From NCBI GenBank assembly GCA_033060915.1, contig CM065388.1:20560001-20624000 (forward strand): DNA of 64,000 nucleotides. The letters are read 5' to 3'. Made by a program: the position numbers and the translations under genes. This document shows, in pieces, positions 22,561-33,320 of the stretch (its first letter is position 1; each line of letters starts with the position of its first letter). This DNA comes from Euryodendron excelsum (taxonomy: Eukaryota > Streptophyta > Magnoliopsida > Ericales > Pentaphylacaceae). The notes below the pieces were generated by a model. That model did not search any database, had not been told where the DNA came from, and saw only the letters and a list, made by a program, of their open reading frames with translations.

Positions 22561-24080
22561 TATTTTGTTGGAGGGTTTGGACTATATCTTATGCATTATA
22601 AGATGAGTTTTCATTTAATGGGCATGATTGATACTTGGTTTAATTAGTGCACATATCTTGTATTATGAGTTGATGTCACGAGGCTTTATGAACGGGTGTC
22701 TCATAGAGGCGATCGCCTAGGTGCTGAGATAGCGAGCAGAATAAGACACTAAATGATCACATAGGTACCATGATAATGTGATCTCGTTGGCGTTCAGAAA
22801 GCGAGCAAGGGTTGATTTTTATTTATTTAAATGTCGTCTTAGTAAGAGCTAAGATGAGACTATATGAGTCAAACATGGAGTTATCCACACCTCCATGAAG
22901 CCTGTAAAAAGCTGGATGTGAGATTCTCGAGAAGCTCAAGTTAGCTGCTGGTGAGAGCGACTAGACTAAGACTTGTATGGTGTTAGAGTGGGACAAACCC
23001 TGAGTGGGAGCTCTATCATAGCATACGTATCATATTGTATGTGGTGTAAGACGACCATTTATGGGAGTGACAGAATAGATTCTTCCTTTGTCACTGTGTG
23101 AGCCCTATGGACTTTGAGTCTAAGTTTATACCCTTTGAGACTTAGAACTATGTCATGAATTTGAAACTTGGTGTTTCTACTTTAACAGTTATTCAAGGGT
23201 CTTAAGGAATACGATCCAGTGGAGCATGTCTAGGAAAGTAGTTAATTTAGATGGATTGACATAAGTAGCTAAGGAAAGATCATTTGCCATTACATTGATG
23301 ATTTGTTGCTCATAGCCCGGACGATTATGTTAATATTAGTTTTTGATATGATCATGAGCATAAATGCATTCAGAGGTCTTGCATGACTCTGTATTAGTTA
23401 CAGGAGGGATTAGAGGTGCAAGATCTGGTGTGGTTTTGTGATTTGGGGTATACACAAAATGATTGAATTGTAGTGTTATGTTAGTTAGATGGTAACTTAA
23501 TATAACATTCCTCACTAGTACCTTTCTCGTCAGTCGCACGTTCCATTTTCCTATATGAAGAGTAGAACAAGATAAGAGACTTATGAGATGGGATTATGGA
23601 TGCCCATTGTGTTCAAGTGAGATATGTAGACTGGGGCCTATGGTATGTCCACAGGGCACCTATATATATTATGTATATATATATGATCTACTATGATGAG
23701 GAGATAAGGAGATATCCTTATTATATTTAAACTCCTACAAGATAAAGATAAGTTGGTATTATCTTTATTGTGATTTATATATGTTATACACAGATTGTAT
23801 TAGAAAACAATCAACGTATTATTAAATATAGACTCTCTCTCTCTCAATTACTTTATCTCTCTAGTTCTCTCTAAGACCACAATTTTAGGGCCTGAGGATT
23901 TGAAACATGTGTTCTTCATATTGGACTCTTGTAACCCTCTACTATACGACGAGGAAGACACTCAAGAAATTTCGATTCATTCGTGATGTATTACACATGT
24001 TACGCGAAAGACTCGTAAAGTAAGCAAGACGATCCATACATTGCATTGTAATCCGCATCAGGTATTTCGTATGCATATAT
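22561..24080 (+). mobile_element. probable 3' UTR and LTR of copia element B
   Basis: Non-coding sequence directly downstream of the B RNase H. It includes a TATA-like stretch near 23650-23685 and a short CT run near 23828. I cannot place the LTR borders because no second copy is in the window. Confidence 0.4.
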
Positions 24081-24486
24081 TTTCCTATAGAGCCAAACAA
24101 ACAACCCTCCCTCTCCTCTCAAATTAAACATGAAACTTAGTTTGAATACGTCAAAATATTTAAAAACACAACATTACATGTAACTATTTTAATGTGTTTG
24201 TTTAAAACTAGTGAAGGAATTGAAATTAGTGATTTATATTCATAAAACACAAAAGCCATGCTTTCTTCTCACTTTTTTTTCCCCCTTTATAATCAATTTT
24301 GTCAAGTCGGGAGAATTTTGTTAACTCCCACTTCTAGCCCCACCAAAATGGTAGGAATTGTGCATTTTATTACATAATGAATCGGCACATCTTTGATAAA
24401 TTTGTATCACATTCCAATGATACTTGTGTGAGATTCAAATTGTCAACGAAAAAGTTCACAACTACTATTTTCATTTCAAGTATCAA
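24081..24486. other. no gene recognised
   Basis: AT-rich sequence between the copia B remnant and the methyltransferase relic. I see no coding or repeat signal. Confidence 0.4.
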
Positions 24487-24792
24487 TCAGTGAAGCTGAG
24501 GTGGGCTCCAAATTGTCTGTGAATGCTGCCTCTCCCAAGAGATGACACAGCTCGTAGAAAGAAATGGGTGTTTCAGCATTGAGAAAACATAGATTACTGA
24601 CCCGAGTATGTGCCGGCAATAGTAATGCATGTAAGAGCTGGCTTTGAAGGAATTTTCACCAAGCACTTTGGGAGTGAAATCATAGATGAATTGTTTGAAA
24701 AGAACCTTAGAAAAGTGGAGAGATTTCCACCCGGCTGGAATCAAGCTACAAGAGATGAACCCAACTTTTTTGTACTTCTGAAGCATAAATGA
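24487..24792 (+). pseudogene. SABATH carboxyl methyltransferase relic, C-terminal part
   Basis: The plus strand reads, in two frames, a SABATH-family C-terminus: EMTQLVERNGCFSIEKT (about 24538-24589) then a stop (TAG 24590), and after a frameshift VMHVRAGFEGIFTKHFG, IIDELFEKNLRKVE and FFVLLKHK with a terminal stop at 24792. The family uses S-adenosylmethionine to methylate carboxyl groups of small molecules such as salicylate, jasmonate or loganate. The RAxxE...HFG..IIDELF pattern is characteristic. N-terminal two thirds, including the SAM site, are absent. The substrate class cannot be told. It is not flanked by recognisable transposon ends. Confidence 0.8.
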
Positions 24793-25020
24793 TTCGAGTT
24801 CAAGCAGCGTTAGCCTCCTCATCAGGGTAATTTGCTTGTATTTTATCTTTCCAATAGAAACTAGTTTGTGCTGGTACATATACTTTGGACATATAAAGTT
24901 GAGACGATCCAAAAAATAATTCACTGTTGCCCCAAAAACAATGAGTTTACAATGAATTGTGCAATTATTTGATTACTAAGAATCAATAAGAATCTATTAA
25001 TACATATGAGGATGCTGACG

Positions 25021-26470
25021 TGTTGACACCCCATTTTGCACCCTCGACTCATAGTCAAGCCTTTAAGTTGGAGTCCAGCGACAACATCCGGTCAGACTTC
25101 GATGATCAAAGGCTAGAGGTCGTGTATCTCCAAAGCTTTCATGCCAGAGTTTGGTGGTAACTACATTCGATCAGACAGTGATGACCAAAATCGGAGGTTG
25201 TATACCTCTGAAACCTTCAAGCTGGAGTTTGACGACTCGTCGACACCATCAGGTTGAACTCTAATGAGCAAAGTCGGAACCGCATTTGGTTGGGCTCTGA
25301 TGACCAAAGCCGGAGGTCATATACCTCCAAAGCCTTCAAGCCAAAGTCCAACGACTGCAACCGTGGAAGCCTTCAAGCTAGAGTTCAGTGACCGTATCCA
25401 GCCAAACTCTGATGATCAAAATCGGAGATCGTATACCTCTAAAGCGTTGAAGCTGGAGTTCGGAGACTGCATCTGGTTGGACTCTGATGACCAAAACTTT
25501 TGGTCATATACCTCTGAAATTTTAAGTTGGAGCCCGACGACCGCATCCATACGAACTCTGATAACTAAAATCGGAGGTCATATACATCTGAAGCCTTAAA
25601 GGCGGAGTCCGACAACCGCATTTGGTTGGACTCCAATGACCAAAACTATAATGTGAAACCTTCAAGTTGGAGTCCGGCGAATACATCCGGTTGGACTCAT
25701 GACTCAAATCGGAGGTTGTGTACTTTTGAAGCCTTCAAGCCGGAGTTGGACGATCGCATCCAGTCATACTCGGATGAACTAAACCAGAGACTGGTCATCC
25801 ATGGCGTTCACCCTCTGAAGTTCGGGACAAGAAATTAGGTTATACTGAAAGGATCTCATCATACGTGCAACACAAAAATACGCTGCACTCATCACGTGAC
25901 GCACACGTAAAGTGCCATGGCTTTGATGATGCAAGCCAGGTGACATCACCATGGACACATGTCAAGACCATAGGTTCCACGTGTCAAAACCTATGGTGCA
26001 CACAAGGACTTACGTGCCAATGATGAGCACTGCACGCGTGAGTTTATGTGTGTAAAGCCAATAAGCCTGCACCCATGAGCTCCTCCGTGCAGAAAAAAGT
26101 TCATAATCCATCTTTATTTTCAACCTCTCTCACTTCCTTTCTTTAGAAAAGCGAGCCAAAGGCCTTACGCTGCCAAAACCGGTCCCATCTTTCCCCAGCC
26201 TTGCCGATCCTCTGTTTGATTGACTGGTTCCAAAAACTCCCAATATAGCCGGAGTTTTGTCTAATTTTCGGGTCTAGAAATGCTTCTGCCTAATCGAAAC
26301 TTTGCCCGATGTTCGGATTCAAAAACGTTCCTGACTAGCTGGAACACTACCAGACGAAATGGGGAAAACGCACCCTGACTAAATCAGAATGTTGCCAAAA
26401 TTTCGCTAACCAAAAGAAAGTATTCAAACTGGTCAGTTTGGGAAGGCAGGTTTAAAGGCAGAAAGAAGGA
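25021..26470 (+). mobile_element. LTR-like segment starting TGTTGACACCCC
   Basis: TGTTGACACCCCATTTTGCACC near 25021 looks like the start of a gypsy-type LTR. It is followed by a tandem array, a stretch with ACGTG words (25880-26040) and GC-richer sequence to about 26460. No second copy, TATA with clear context, or target duplication was found, so the right border is a guess. Confidence 0.4.
25056..25800 (+). repeat. ~75-bp degenerate tandem array, about 9 units
   Basis: Units share GCCTTCAAG.TGGAGTCCG, GACCGCATC.GGTTGGACTC, and TGATGACCAAA.TCGGAGG, TATACCTCTGAA. Period about 75 bp with internal deletions. A 111-codon open frame across it is a by-product. Confidence 0.8.
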
Positions 26471-27166
26471 TTATCGGTGGTTCAAATCTTAATATGGCAC
26501 ATATCAGATAATATTGGTGCTCACTTGAAACTTTGCATAATCAAGTTTTGGTTCAGTGAAATCTTATTTAATGTTTATTTAGGCTTGTTTTGTTTACTTA
26601 GGATTTGCTTGGTACAACTTATTTTAAGATTTTTTTATTTTATTTTTTTGGCTTACAATAAAAAAAATTAAATTTTTTACTTTTAACAAGATAAAATAAA
26701 AAAAAAAATAAAAAATTTCAAAATCTTAACTTTTTTGCTTTAAGTCAAGAAAGTTTGAAAAAAACCTAACCGGGCGCTTAATATTTTGTTATGTTTTAAA
26801 AGAGTCGAGCATTACCAATAAAAGTCATAATTGTGAACTCGGCTTTTTCAAGTGGATCATAAAATTTCGTTTGTGGGAACATGGGCTTTGCTTCATCTGT
26901 TGGCCTTTATATGTGATTCTTTACCATTGTTTAAGTCAAAGTTTAAAACATTGAAGTTTATTTTGATAGTCCAATAGGATTAAGAAGATGGCCAACAACC
27001 TAAAGACCGGGAATGAAATTTTGCTTTGGTGTATCTTTTTGATCAGTTCAGAAATGGAAACATTTTTGGAAACTTCTGAGAAATTCAAGGAAATGGTGAA
27101 AGAACTTGGAAAGGCATATAAGAATATTTGGAGTAATAAAATAAAACGTATGTATATTTATATATA
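26471..27166. other. AT-rich stretch with a possible MITE, no gene recognised
   Basis: Between about 26579 and 26782 a poly-A/T core is flanked by weakly inverted ends (AGGCTTGTTTTG... and ...CCGGGCGCTT), suggestive of a hAT-type MITE but poorly matched. Downstream, about 26845-26880, a plus-strand frame reads NCELGFFKWI, resembling the end of a plant GRF zinc finger, and a 60-codon frame (26988-27170) is unrecognised. None is strong. Confidence 0.3.
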
Positions 27167-27589
27167 CTAGCAGCAAGCCTGCACAACAAAATTAAAATAA
27201 AAAAAATTAAAATGTGAGCTTAAACTTAATGTTTACATTTAAAAAAAATTTCTTCCTAATTAATAAATATTACAGTTAACTGGAAGAGTTATTCACTACA
27301 TACATTTACGATACACAAAAAAAACAAAAAGAAGTAAAAATAGTCAACTCAATGCTTTAGAAAAAATTTGCCATAAGCCATCCATGGAAGATCTTTGGTA
27401 ATAACAATTGAAACATGTTGTTTCTTATCTATTAGTCATCCTGTTCACGTATGATAACATAAGGCAATCATATTCGAAAATCAAAAACTACATATTTTAC
27501 CTGTATTAATTAAAAACAATAAATAAAATATCCACCACAACCACTTACAAAAACACCCCATGAAAAACTAAAAATCAATAATCCAACAA

Positions 27590-27860
27590 TGTCTATACCT
27601 AATTCCCAAGATAATTTAGGAGTAGAAGATCTTGGCCAACTTGATCAATGCATTGTTCGAACTTTGATTCCTTCAATAGCATATCGGGGTTTGGATTCCT
27701 ATAGAACATGAACTCTCTCTTCTCATTCTTCTTCAACGTCATGAATGCTAATATTGTCCTCGCCTGATTATCAAAGCATATTCCAACTCCATCATTTTTC
27801 ACATGTTCTTTTGTCTACCAACATATGTCCAAACTCATCTTTTCCAACCTTTACGCAAAA
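27590..27860 (-). pseudogene. fructokinase (pfkB family) exon fragment inside the Helitron
   Basis: The minus strand reads [12 protein letters not shown], a frameshift, then [38 protein letters not shown] and, after another frameshift, LIKLAKIF. This is the segment of plant fructokinase following the first exon ([46 protein letters not shown]). Fructokinases phosphorylate fructose to fructose-6-phosphate. The sugar-binding N-terminus and the ATP/catalytic GAGD region are missing. An AG dinucleotide just before the fragment fits a splice acceptor, suggesting genomic capture. Non-functional. Confidence 0.82.
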
Positions 27861-28462
27861 AGACCATTTATGCAAAAAGAAAAAAGTTTGTCAATGTATA
27901 TAATATGTGTAACAATTTATGTGTATATATATCTCGATGAATGATATGATGGTGAAATACCTTTGAATAGCGAATATTTAATGATTGAACATTGCAGGAT
28001 AATTATTAACATGTAATCACAAATACAACAAAATTAAGTAAAGAGAAAAATAGCTTATCCGAGAAACAAAAACTACCACTAAGCTTGCTATGTGAGATAG
28101 TCCTTTTAAATAGTGTATGTATATGTTAAGCACGTATCATTTAAATTCAAAAAGTTAAGATAATACGTTATCTATGGGTTACTATTTATTTTCAAATATA
28201 TATGCACATATCTATTTAACCTTATCCATGGGTTATTATTTGTAGATAATACATAATTCAAATAATCTAAGAAGTGTTTTTCATAATCTTATCTCTATAT
28301 ATTTTTGCAATAATTCTTACCCAAAAATATATTTATAAATAATTTAGGGGTATTTGAAATATATTATCATAGCAAATATTGCAAACATCGCCGATCTAAC
28401 CCAATCATATTGATAGATTAGCTTGTCTATTAATTACCATTGAAAGTTAACTAACCTAATCT

Positions 28463-28680
28463 TATTGGTTAATTGTAATTTTATTATGTAGTTGGTGATT
28501 AGATAATTGATGATAAGATTAGTTTGTAGTAAATATTTGAAATTTAAACTTCTATTGGTTTACGTTTAATAGTGTAGTTGGTGCTAAGATATTTGATAAT
28601 AAAATTAGTTTGTAGTAAACATTTGAAATTTAAATTTCTATTGATTTTCGCTTGACATTATATTTGGTAATAAGATATAT
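28463..28680. repeat. ~86-90 bp tandem repeat in the Helitron, 2-3 units
   Basis: ATTAGTTTGTAGTAAA recurs at 28518 and 28604, with ATTGGTTTACGTTTAATAG-like words in register. A third, more diverged unit lies on either side. Confidence 0.65.
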
Positions 28681-29454
28681 TTTAAATTAGTGATATTTGC
28701 AATGACCAATAAGATTTATTTGTGATAAAAATTGACCAATCAGATTGCTACACAGGAGGTGACGAGTTATTAATTGTAATTTAAAAAACTAAAAAATTTA
28801 GAAAATGGCCTTGCGAGTTTGGATTTTAAAGACCTTATAACTTTTTGCTATTTATAATAGTATAGATGCCGTATAATTGATTAATTAAACATATTTGAGG
28901 TATATATATCCATCCACATCACAAAAACCAGAGTGGATTTCAAAAGTAAATGTTAATGAGAACCTATAGTCACTAAAATATTGTCGAAAGAAATAATTTT
29001 GTGAAACACAAGTGGATATGATTCTAAAGGTGCATTAGATCCCAACCAGGCAAGGTCTCGAAATTTAACAAAGATAATAATAAGGATAAATTATACTGAT
29101 CACTCCTAAAATTTTGTAAAATATAAGATAGTAATTTTCACTTAGTGACAATTATACTAATATCTCTTTCTTTTAAATTTGTGTAACATATTCCCTCTTT
29201 GGTCAAGTTGTCATTAAAAAGAATAACAAAAAATTGCTGACGTTATGATACTATTTTTTAAAATTTCTATTTTACCCTTGCCAAGTGTCATGCAATTGGA
29301 GAAGTCTTCTAATAATCAAATTATTGACTTGTTGACCAATCAAATTGTAACACCCATTCTTTATATCAATAATTAACAAACATATAATAAAAAATATTTC
29401 CAATTAACAATATATAATAAGAAAATATTTCCTTTCTCCTTTTTTTTCCCTCAC

Positions 29455-29475
29455 TCTCTCTCTCTCTCTCTCTCT
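29455..29475. repeat. TC microsatellite
   Basis: About ten uninterrupted TC dinucleotides. Confidence 0.9.
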
Positions 29476-29594
29476 TCCCACCTCAGCCCACCACCCCCCA
29501 CTCGCAAGTCCTCACTGGACTACCTTCACTGCCTAGACCCTTCCTCACACTAGTGATTCATTTTCTCCATTAATTAGTCAAATAAAAATAAAAA

Positions 29595-30120
29595 AGTAAT
29601 TACACTTTATCTCCTTATAATTTGAATCCAAATCAAATAATTTTTTTGTAGTTTAAAAATTAAAAAATGACTCCCTATGGTTTGAATTTATCTACAAAAT
29701 GAGTGGAAACCGTTAGATTTAACGAAAATTTTATTATAAGGGTATTTTTGTGACTTTATATCTCTAAATTAAGTGGAAACCGTTAGATTTAACGAAAATT
29801 TTATTATAGGGGTATTTTTGTGACTTTATATCTCTAAATTAGAATATCAAAAAGATGATTTGGTGAAATAACAAAACAAAAAACAATCTCGAAAGACAAC
29901 TCTTTATTTTGGCATAAAAGGGCCAAATTCTCTTTTTTGATGTTATAATTTGAAGAAATAAAATGACAAAAATACCCCTATGACAATTTTCGTTAAATAT
30001 AGTGGTTTCCATCTATTTTGCAGATAAGTTCAAACTATAAGGGGGTTATTTATTCACTTTTAAACCATAGAAAGGTAATCTGATTTTGGTTCAAATGTAA
30101 GAGTGTAAAGTATAATTACC
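29595..30120. mobile_element. inner foldback MITE nested in the outer one
   Basis: Left GTAATTACACTTTATCTCC and right (minus strand) GGTAATTATACTTTACACTC start inverted repeats of about 160 bp that both run through ATGGTTTGAA and GGTATTTTTGTGAC. The flanks share TCAAATAAAAA, a possible target duplication. About 525 bp, non-coding. Confidence 0.65.
29702..29841. repeat. 70-bp tandem duplication in the inner MITE
   Basis: AGTGGAAACCGTTAGATTTA to TCTCTAAATTA occurs twice, head to tail, with a single base difference (ATTATAAGG / ATTATAGGG). Confidence 0.95.
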
Positions 30121-31045
30121 TCAAATAAAAAATAACTCTTTTAATTTATTAATGTGAGTTAAATGCAAATTTTGGACTAAAACCATAACCCATTCACTGC
30201 CCAGCACCTCACTTCACTATCCATTTAACTCCATAAATTAATCAAATAAAAATGAAAAAAAATAAGTCAAGAAATTATGTAAATTAAGCAGATAATGAAG
30301 TAATGATGCACTAACGTGATGAGGGGTCGGTTACGTGAGAGAGATACAAATGACTCACCTCCCACTGCCCACTTGAAGTCCTTCCATAAACCACATGTTT
30401 GATTTGGATCTGGCACAATTAGTTATTTTCCTTTCTCTCCCTCACAATTCCAATGGCATTTTGCTGATTCAGATAACACATGCATGTTAAAATTGCTCAG
30501 ATATTGCGATAGCTCATCACATGTTTGATAAAATGTCTCAATTAGCAGCTGCCCTTCCCCCATTTTTCCTTCGTTTGGTTGAACCAATAAAGCCCCAAAA
30601 CCACCGCACTCGTAATTTTCTCTCCAACTCTGTGAATTAAGTGGGTATTAAGGGTAGAAAAGAAATTTTATAACATTTGTTAACCTCGTTACCTAACATG
30701 GGGAATCTATTATAATAATAAAAAAAATAAGAGCATGCAATGTAATTATTAGTAAGTGAGGAGTACTATTTATATTTCATAAAATCTCAAGGGTAATCAG
30801 TGCAATTTACCCTAATAATAATGACTATATAATTAATTTTAACCTAGTGTCAAAAGGTTTGGGATGGGGTTAGTCCTGTTCAGTAAACAAGGGCATAAGT
30901 GTTCTTTTAGGAAAAAAAAAAATAAACGTTAAGGAAAGATGTTAACAAACTATATAGATATTAAAAAGATAAAAGAAAGGGAAAATAGTATTAAGTAACA
31001 CAAAACTAAAGGGTGGAGCATTGGGTGAGCTTCCATTTTAAGGAT

Positions 31046-31413
31046 TGATAGGTATCGATCCCGATCTGGACTATATCCCGCAGACTAGATCCCAAACAGG
31101 CTCGATCTTAATCATCGAGTGCGCCCGTAAAGGATGCGACATGGGGGCACGGTTACGCCCACCAAATGGGCAGTTGTTACTCGAGAAACACACCCATCTA
31201 TACTGGTATATAAAGCGGGTTTCACCTCCTTCAAAAGTACATGATTCCTAACCAATATTCTACCCATATTCCTCTAAATTTATTGCCTAACTTTGACATC
31301 TGAGTATTTTTGGCAGGCACGACACCAGTGTCCCTAACCTAAAGACGCTTCATATTCCCTTGGATCAGTTCTCCTTGGCATAGAGAATATCATACAAATT
31401 TACTGAGTTATCA
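31046..31413 (+). mobile_element. 5' LTR of gypsy element D
   Basis: 368 bp with inverted termini TGATA...TATCA, followed after one base by a PBS-like TTGGCGTCGTCTGTTGGAAC. A TATATAAA box lies at 31207-31214 (GGTATATAAAGCGGG). The LTR borders are set from termini and PBS only; the partner LTR is outside the window. Confidence 0.7.
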
Positions 31414-31414
31414 G

Positions 31415-31436
31415 TTGGCGTCGTCTGTTGGAACGA
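31415..31436 (+). other. primer binding site of gypsy element D
   Basis: TTGGCGTCGTCTGTTGGAAC is two changes from TTGGCGCCGTCTGTGGGAAC, a PBS common in plant gypsy elements. Confidence 0.75.
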
Positions 31437-31452
31437 TATTCGTATTGCTTTC

Positions 31453-31861
31453 ATGGTCATAACAAGGTCTAGTATTTCTCAAAGGTAGAATTAAGAGCTA
31501 CTTCAAAGACTCCCAGTCATCCTAGAAGCCCCATAAGAAATCTAGCAACCGAGGGACTAGCAACGAGATGGAGAGAGAATCGACGGGGTTAACCCAGCAA
31601 ATGATGAACCCATCAGGCTTGCGAAGGAAGTCCAACATGCAAATGATGGGAGGCACGTGGAAGAGGAGCATAGCCATGCCCCATAATCTCGACTGCGACA
31701 ACCCCCTCAGAACACAAAAGTCATCGGAGAAAGAGTGGAGAATCTCCTTGCTTGGGACGAGCGAATGAGGACAAAGTAGGCCCAACTAGCAGGGGTTATG
31801 GAGGCAATCAAAATGAAAACTCCAAATACAGTTGAGGAGTTCGTTAGCCGGACAGACTCAC
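31453..31861 (+). pseudogene. gag of gypsy element D, N-terminal part
   Basis: Starts MVITRS downstream of the PBS. Stops follow soon, but GERVENLLAWDERM and EEFVSRTDSL are typical of the variable N-terminal gag region. The frame is cut by element C and resumes at 60716. D is therefore older than C. Confidence 0.65.
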
Positions 31862-33305
31862 TGATCGCTCATGAATAGTGCAATTTATATCCGCCATTGT
31901 GCAGTTGCGATGCAGTAATAATATCTCGGTAAGTCCGAGGTCGATCCATAGGGAACACAAGAATAAACTTAGTCTGGCAAGAGCTACAATTAGAACAAAA
32001 CGATAACGAGCTCAAAATCAATTAAAAGTGCGGGATAGCTTCCAAAAAGAAAATGAAAATCAATTGTTGGAGATGGTTGATCTAAATTATCAGGCAATGA
32101 AATTAAACTAATTTTAAGGAGATATTCAAATATTATAAAAAATGTCTTGGCAGGGTTTGATCTAATAATAGGCCTACAGGTTGGTTCTTAAGATAGTTTT
32201 GATTAAAGAAACTCAAGATTCGATTACCCTCTTTAGAGTTGATATTTAGTTATTTATTAGTGTTCATACCAAGGTCCCATTCATACCTATCCCAGTTTAT
32301 AAACCTGTCTACAAAGTATGTTTGAAGCTTAATCAAGAACATTAAATTTCTAAAGTACTCCTAATAGGAATATATATGCAATTATAATCAATATCCTTAT
32401 CAAAAATTCTAGGTATACGTATCCCTACTCACAAATTAGTTTATACATACATGCTAGATATGATCAAGAATATTGTTTTCGAAGATATTCATGGGTAAGA
32501 AAATGAATCTTGGTCCAAGATCTTGAAATCTTGAAAAATAAATAATTATCTTGAATCTCTACTTGTAACCTAGTTACTTTCTCAACCCATACCAAGAACG
32601 GATTTAGCTACTAAAATGCATTATAAAGATTACAAGAATTGAAATAATAATTAAAGAAAGAAAACGCTACATTAAAGAAATATAATTTGGAATTCACAAT
32701 AAGAACAAGAAAGAAAACTAAAGATAAAAGCTAAAGATTAAAAGATTCTCCCTTGAAAGATGAAAAGACTCGTAGCCTCCAAAGGTTGGATGATTCATCG
32801 TTCCAAAACCCTAAAAAAACCCTAAAATTCTTCTCCTCCTCCAAAACATAAAACTTCTAAGTCTATTCTAATACCTACCACCCTCTATCCAACTAAAAAA
32901 GTGGGTTAATCTATAAATCCCATCGTTAGTCGTACGGACGATTTCCACTAAGTGCTCTGATGGGCTGGGTCCCTTTAAAAAAGTTGTAGGTCTTGAAAAA
33001 TTATATGAAATTAATATATTATGAGCCTGAATAGCCTTTTTGGTTTAAGAGATATGGGCTTCCAAAGTTTCAACTTTGTGTGCTTCAGCAGCTTGTATCA
33101 CAGCTTCAGCAACTCGTACCTTGACAGTAACCTCTTGAAACCTATGATCAAATTGCATTCGAAATCATTCCATTTAAGCTCAAAACCTACATAAAGTATA
33201 ATAAACTCAATTAATATCAAAACCTAACTAGAAAGACACATATAATCATAAACTAATGCTAACAAACGACTAATTAAGGCCTTATAATTGCACTTTTAAA
33301 GTGCA
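31862..33305 (-). mobile_element. 3' LTR of Athila-like element C
   Basis: 1444 bp, left end TGATCGCTCA (the right LTR has TGATCACTCC), right end AAAGTGCA. It pairs with the LTR at 59266-60710. Rough comparison of the first ~120 bp shows about 14 differences, mostly transitions, so the insertion is old. The minus-strand LTR start is a palindrome (TGCACTTTAAAAGTGCA). Confidence 0.9.
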
Positions 33306-33320
33306 ATCACACCCCCCCAA
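33306..33320 (-). other. polypurine tract of element C
   Basis: Minus strand GTTGGGGGGGTGTGAT directly precedes the LTR start, as in Athila-type elements. Confidence 0.8.

Larger units (their letters stand above)
27167..28866 (-). mobile_element. non-autonomous Helitron carrying a fructokinase fragment
   Basis: On the minus strand the element begins TCTATACTATTATAAATAGC at 28866, a typical plant Helitron 5' end, and finishes GCAGGCTTGCTGCTAG at 27167, a short hairpin (GCAG/CTGC) merging into the terminal CTAG. The flanking bases are A before TC and T after CTAG, as expected for insertion between A and T without target duplication. 1700 bp, no Rep-helicase, so non-autonomous. It contains a host gene fragment and a short tandem repeat. 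Confidence 0.7.
29084..30812. mobile_element. outer foldback transposon, long terminal inverted repeats
   Basis: GGATAAATTATACTGATCAC at the left end and its reverse complement near 30812 (minus strand GGTAAATTGCACTGATTAC) continue as diverged inverted repeats of about 190 bp (29084-29283 and 30640-30812). Total 1.73 kb, no transposase. The flanks are ATAATAATA-like on both sides, so the target duplication is ambiguous. Superfamily not assigned. Confidence 0.6.

Noticed and set aside
24487..24924. 145-codon minus-strand open frame
   Set aside because: It is antisense to the SABATH relic, whose plus-strand motifs are clear; the minus translation matches nothing I know.
25264..25838. Open frames of 111 and 70 codons
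   Set aside because: They are products of the ~75-bp array; residues repeat with the unit.
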